Source: Comamonadaceae bacterium (lineage in GTDB: Bacteria; Pseudomonadota; Gammaproteobacteria; Burkholderiales; Burkholderiaceae). From it: a stretch of DNA of 23,613 bases. The stretch is from assembly GCA_947505995.1 (NCBI GenBank), contig CANNNB010000007.1, positions 1-23,613 of the forward strand, in the 5' to 3' direction. The position numbers were made by a program, and so were the translations under genes. Of the stretch, positions 20,684 to 23,613 are shown piece by piece. Numbering within the stretch: position 1 is the first letter of the stretch; each line of letters starts with the position of its first letter. The notes beneath the pieces were generated by a model. That model did not search any database. It was not told the origin of the DNA and saw only the letters and a list, made by a program, of their open reading frames with translations.

Positions 20684-20719
20684 TTTACCTTAAATTCAAC
20701 CCGCATGAATTAAGGTAAA
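20684..20719. repeat. 14-bp inverted repeat upstream of the DLH gene
   Basis: TTTACCTTAAATTCA (20684-20698) and TGAATTAAGGTAAA (20706-20719) are inverted copies differing by one extra A, around the loop ACCCGCA. It lies 41 bp before the DLH start and is not followed by a T-run in either direction, so an operator or 5' leader stem-loop is more likely than a terminator. Confidence 0.75.
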
Positions 20720-20836
20720 CCATTGAACAGGCCAAAATTACCGCACTCAAAAAAAATAGAATGTCATCGCCATCACTCTGACCCCTCAGGAGCCGTTGCA
20801 TCCACTGAGATGAAGTGGTTTCTAGTCAGTGTTGGG

Positions 20837-21115
20837 TTAGGTCATTCGACCAATAGCACAGCTGACAAAAGATTTGGCATTGGTAATGCCTGCAGCCAGG
20901 CCAGCCACTGAACCTTTTTCTGGGTAGCCCATAGATTTAAGCTTGTCAATGACGAGTTGCTTGATGGACTCTTCGCCAGAAAAGCTGACCAACTGCTTCT
21001 CTCGATCAATGACCAAGTCAGAGACTTTGGCTACACTGTTGATGCCCTTCACGATGGAGTTTTCGCAGCCACCGCATTTGATGTTTTCAACTTCTACTTG
21101 GTAAGTTTGTGTCAT
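20837..21115 (-). CDS. Heavy-metal-associated (HMA) domain protein, CopZ-like
   Basis: A 92-residue protein with one HMA domain at residues 3-67; the metal-binding motif is IKCGGCEN with Cys14 and Cys17. CopZ-like chaperones usually have MxCxxC, so Lys in place of Met and Gly-Gly between the cysteines are mild departures. The tail (residues 70-92) is Ala/Gly-rich with a further Cys87, beyond the normal domain end. Role presumably copper or zinc trafficking; no P-type ATPase is in the window. The start at 21115 is supported by AAGGA upstream; the frame is open to 21148. Divergent from the glutaredoxin gene. Confidence 0.88.
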   Translation of the reverse strand: MTQTYQVEVENIKCGGCENSIVKGINSVAKVSDLVIDREKQLVSFSGEESIKQLVIDKLKSMGYPEKGSVAGLAAGITNAKSFVSCAIGRMT

Positions 21116-21195
21116 TTTGAGGTCCTTTTTGAACGTCCGCCAATTCAATTGATGGGGGTTATGTGGTCAGTATCTAACTTTTCAAATGGTTATCA

Positions 21196-21211
21196 TATGA
21201 TTTAAATCATA
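21196..21211. promoter_or_regulatory. 16-bp perfect palindrome, candidate operator
   Basis: TATGATTTAAATCATA is perfectly self-complementary and overlaps a second palindrome, ATCATATGAT (21192-21201). It sits in the 138-bp divergent region between the HMA gene and glutaredoxin. The AT-rich ATGA-N6-TCAT form resembles ArsR/SmtB-type operators; the regulator is not identified. Confidence 0.5.
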
Positions 21212-21253
21212 ATTTGACCCTTAATTCCTCTTTCAAACTATCCTGCCACGCTT

Positions 21254-21493
21254 ATGAGCCTCAAAATAGTTGTCTATTCCAAGTCTGCCTGCCCCCAGTG
21301 CGAATCAGTCAAAATGATTCTCAAGTCCAAATCTTTGGCCTACGACGAAATCAAAATTGACGACGAAGCCGAGCGCATGGCATTCTATGAAAAGTGTGGA
21401 CCATCCGTGCGTCAAATGCCACAGGTTTTCATCAACGATCAGCGTGTAGGTGGCTTGGCTGGTTTGCAGGCAGCTTTGTCGCAACTTGGCTAA
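21254..21493 (+). CDS. Small glutaredoxin family protein
   Basis: A 79-residue thioredoxin-fold protein with the redox motif CPQC (Cys13, Cys16), cis-proline in RQMPQVFIND (Pro56) and the GG pair at 66-67 followed by a terminal helix, the full glutaredoxin layout at its minimal length. It should reduce disulfides or glutathione mixed disulfides in the cytosol; the short form also resembles NrdH-like proteins but no ribonucleotide reductase gene is near. No clear Shine-Dalgarno. It converges with yghU, another thiol enzyme. Confidence 0.92.
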   Translation: MSLKIVVYSKSACPQCESVKMILKSKSLAYDEIKIDDEAERMAFYEKCGPSVRQMPQVFINDQRVGGLAGLQAALSQLG

Positions 21494-21546
21494 CTGATCT
21501 TCGGCTAAACCCAAATTTAGAACATTCTGTTGTGCTTCATCGTTGT

Positions 21547-22419
21547 TTAGTCTTTTTTCTGAAGCTTGTCTTGCGTGTTCAGATCAAAGTCACTTGCATC
21601 ATGGCGTTCGTGCAACTGAGTAGCTAAAGGCCCCATCACCCGATTCACCATGCGTCCGCGTTTCACCGCTGGTCGGGCTTCTATTTCATCGGCCCAACGA
21701 ATCACATGTGTGTATTCGTGAACTTGTAAAAACTCACCTGAATCGTAGCGATCGCCTTTGGCCAAACTGCCGTACCATGGCCAAATGGCCATGTCGGCAA
21801 TGGTGTAGTCATCACCACCGATAAATCGGTTGTTGGCCAGCCTTTGGTTCAAGACATCAAGTTCGCGCTTCACTTCCATGGCAAAGCGATCTATGGCGTA
21901 TTCAATTTTGGTGGGCGCATAAGCATAAAAGTGACCGAAGCCGCCACCTAGGTAAGGCGCACTGCCCATTTGCCACATAAGCCAAGACATACATTCGGTA
22001 CGTTTGGCAATGTCGGTTGGCAAAAAGGCTTTGAATTTTTCAGCCAAATAAAAAAGGATAGAACCCGATTCAAAAACACGTTGTGGCTGTGGCGTGCTGT
22101 AGTCAAGCAACGCTGGAATTTTAGAATTTGGATTCACGCCCACAAAGCCACTGCTAAATTGCATGCCTTCGCTGATGCGAATGAGCCAAGCATCGTACTC
22201 AGCACCAACATGGCCAAGGGCCAGCAACTCTTCCAACATGACTGTCACTTTGATGCCATTGGGGGTGCCCAATGAATAAAGTTGAAGGGGGTGTTTGCCC
22301 CGCGGTAGTTCTAGCTCGTGGGTGGCGCCGGCTTCTGGTCGATTGATATTGGCAAACCGGCCGCCATTGGCCTTTTGCCAAGTCCAGACCTTGGGGGGAA
22401 TGTAAGGGGTATCTGACAT
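21547..22419 (-). CDS. yghU: Glutathione S-transferase-like disulfide-bond oxidoreductase YghU
   Basis: A 290-residue protein that closely follows E. coli YghU over its full length: VWTWQKANGGRFANINRP at the N-terminus, GKHPLQLYSLGTPNGIKV, the thioredoxin-fold GSH site, NPNSKIPALLDY, FESGSILFYLAEKF, then the helical domain with FIGGDDYTIADMAIWPWYG and the terminal LHERHDASDF. YghU binds two glutathiones per active site and reduces disulfides and organic hydroperoxides. It is divergent from the aldehyde dehydrogenase gene across a 139-bp region with an inverted repeat. Confidence 0.96.
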   Translation of the reverse strand: MSDTPYIPPKVWTWQKANGGRFANINRPEAGATHELELPRGKHPLQLYSLGTPNGIKVTVMLEELLALGHVGAEYDAWLIRISEGMQFSSGFVGVNPNSKIPALLDYSTPQPQRVFESGSILFYLAEKFKAFLPTDIAKRTECMSWLMWQMGSAPYLGGGFGHFYAYAPTKIEYAIDRFAMEVKRELDVLNQRLANNRFIGGDDYTIADMAIWPWYGSLAKGDRYDSGEFLQVHEYTHVIRWADEIEARPAVKRGRMVNRVMGPLATQLHERHDASDFDLNTQDKLQKKD

Positions 22420-22491
22420 GCTAAGACCTTGTCTATTTATACGATTGAGAGCCTACACGAGATCGAGGTTTTACAAAACGCGGAAAACACT

Positions 22492-22512
22492 CTTCAAAAA
22501 CACGTTTTGAAG
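22492..22512. repeat. Inverted repeat between yghU and the aldehyde dehydrogenase
   Basis: CTTCAAAA and TTTTGAAG form perfect 8-bp arms around ACACG in the divergent intergenic region. No T-run follows and both neighbouring genes read away from it, so an operator is more likely than a terminator. Confidence 0.5.
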
Positions 22513-22558
22513 CCCTAAACTCTGACGGATTCTAATTCGACCCCTCAAAGAGATCTTC

Positions 22559-23613
22559 ATGTCTAATCAAAGCCCTACAGTTCAAATGCAACAAGTTTTT
22601 GAGTCGCATGCTGCCACGGCACTGCGCCTTAGAGGCTCTACTGCCAATGAGCGCATTGAAAAAATTCGCAAGTTGCGAGATGCCGTCATTGCACATACCG
22701 AAGATTGGTATCAAGCAGCCTATGCCGATTTCAAAAAACCCGCCGGCGAAGTCGATTTGGCTGAAATCTTACCCATCTGTTTAGAAGCAAACGATGCCAT
22801 TCGAAATTTAAAAAAATGGATGAAGCCACAGAAAGTTTGGCCCACACTGCTTACCCTAGGCACCAGCAGTTATGTGCAGTCCATGCCTCGCGGGCGTTGC
22901 CTGATTATTGGACCTTTCAATTATCCCGTTAACCTTACCTTAGGCCCTCTTATCTCGGCCATTGCAGCGGGAAACACGGCCATTGTGAAGCCCTCAGAAC
23001 TCACGCCGCATTTGTCGGGCCTCATTGCCAAAGTGTTGCGCGAGGTGTTTCCAGAAAACGAAGTTGCGGTCATTGAAGGCGAAGCCGATGTTGCCCAAGG
23101 CTTGCAGGCCTTGCCTTTTGACCATGTGTTCTTTACCGGTAGTCCTGCCATTGGCAAGCATGTCATGGCTGCGGCTGCTAAAAACTTGGCCAGCGTCACC
23201 TTGGAGTTGGGCGGCAAAAGTCCCACCATCGTGGATGCCAGCGCCAATTTAAAGCTGGCAGCCCGCAACATTATTTGGTCCAAGTTTGCCAACTCTGGTC
23301 AAACCTGCATTGCCCCCGATCACGTGTTTGTGCACGAAAGCGTGAAAGACAAATGGCTTGAGTTGTGCAAAAAAGAAATCAAAAAGGCCTACGGCGCCTC
23401 ACTCAAAGAGCAAGCCAGCAATCCTCATTTGGCGCACATGGTCAACGCCAGGCACACAACTCGCATCAAGCACCTGCTTGACGATGCGCAGGCCCGTGGT
23501 GCGCGTACCTTGGAGGGCGGTGGTGTCGATGAAGCCAGCTGTTTTGTGCAACCAACTTTGTTGGACCAAATTCCGGCAGACGCCAAAATCATGGAAGAAG
23601 AAATTTTTGGCCC
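22559..23613 (+). CDS. Aldehyde dehydrogenase (class 3/coniferyl-type), truncated by the window end
   Basis: The first 351 residues of an NAD(P)+-dependent aldehyde dehydrogenase; the frame runs off the right edge still open. Asn121 in GPFNYPVNL, FFTGSPAIGK (191-200, Rossmann segment), Glu216 in LELGGKSP and nucleophile Cys250 in SGQTCIAPD mark a complete catalytic core, and EEEIFG begins the C-terminal region. The short N-terminus and PRGRCLIIGPFNYP place it with class 3 and coniferyl-aldehyde-type enzymes that oxidise medium-chain or aromatic aldehydes to acids. Divergent from yghU. Confidence 0.93.
   Translation, partial: MSNQSPTVQMQQVFESHAATALRLRGSTANERIEKIRKLRDAVIAHTEDWYQAAYADFKKPAGEVDLAEILPICLEANDAIRNLKKWMKPQKVWPTLLTLGTSSYVQSMPRGRCLIIGPFNYPVNLTLGPLISAIAAGNTAIVKPSELTPHLSGLIAKVLREVFPENEVAVIEGEADVAQGLQALPFDHVFFTGSPAIGKHVMAAAAKNLASVTLELGGKSPTIVDASANLKLAARNIIWSKFANSGQTCIAPDHVFVHESVKDKWLELCKKEIKKAYGASLKEQASNPHLAHMVNARHTTRIKHLLDDAQARGARTLEGGGVDEASCFVQPTLLDQIPADAKIMEEEIFG

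Noticed and set aside
20723..20911. 62-codon plus-strand frame between the DLH and HMA genes
   Set aside because: It overlaps the end of the HMA gene antisense, has no ribosome site, and its translation has no recognisable features.

Overview
The window looks like a chromosomal segment from a Burkholderiales bacterium, most likely Comamonadaceae (Rhodoferax/Limnohabitans-like). This rests on two Bug-family tripartite tricarboxylate receptors, a DUF4212/VC_2705-type Na+:solute symporter pair, a DUF3422 protein, PobA and YghU, and on the overall style of the proteins. No rRNA, tRNA, CRISPR array, transposase or phage gene was seen. GC looks moderate and uniform.

Layout. 1-1360: a YdjA-type nitroreductase followed directly by a hemerythrin-domain protein. 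1361-4994: a short non-coding stretch with an FNR/ANR-like box, a small membrane protein overlapping a TPR protein, then DUF4212 plus a large sodium:solute symporter (Ala/Lys-rich insert, EF-hand-like loop), closed by a strong terminator. 5105-6429: an L-2-haloacid dehalogenase (minus) divergent from a periplasmic FKBP isomerase. 6456-21115 is dominated by aromatic catabolism. Plus-strand pobA converges on a minus-strand unit of DUF3422, a two-domain fusion and a Bug receptor. A long plus-strand operon (12030-19865) then encodes an alpha/beta hydrolase, a Cys-rich unknown, a ThDP enzyme, a second Bug receptor, two FAD aromatic hydroxylases and an SDR. A dienelactone-hydrolase-type enzyme faces it. 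20837-23613: redox and detoxification genes (HMA-domain protein, glutaredoxin, YghU) and a truncated aldehyde dehydrogenase.

The outstanding item is the 621-residue protein at 8649-10514. Residues 1-330 are an unmistakable homologue of light-dependent protochlorophyllide oxidoreductase (LPOR), with Tyr201/Lys205 and Cys234 in LPOR context. Residues 341-621 are a complete hydroxyquinol/catechol-type intradiol dioxygenase with Tyr488, Tyr522, His546 and His548. The junction falls where LPORs normally end. No other photosynthesis gene is present and the surroundings are catabolic, so the LPOR fold may have been recruited to aromatic degradation.

Inferred joint role: the hydroxylases convert a (di)hydroxy-aromatic acid to a 1,2-diol or 1,2,4-triol, the dioxygenase half opens the ring, the dienelactone-hydrolase-like protein, alpha/beta hydrolase, ThDP enzyme and SDR process products, and the Bug proteins capture substrate. 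No maleylacetate reductase and no transcription factor is seen in the window, which suggests (speculatively) that the fused reductase domain may reduce the C=C bond of the ring-cleavage product.
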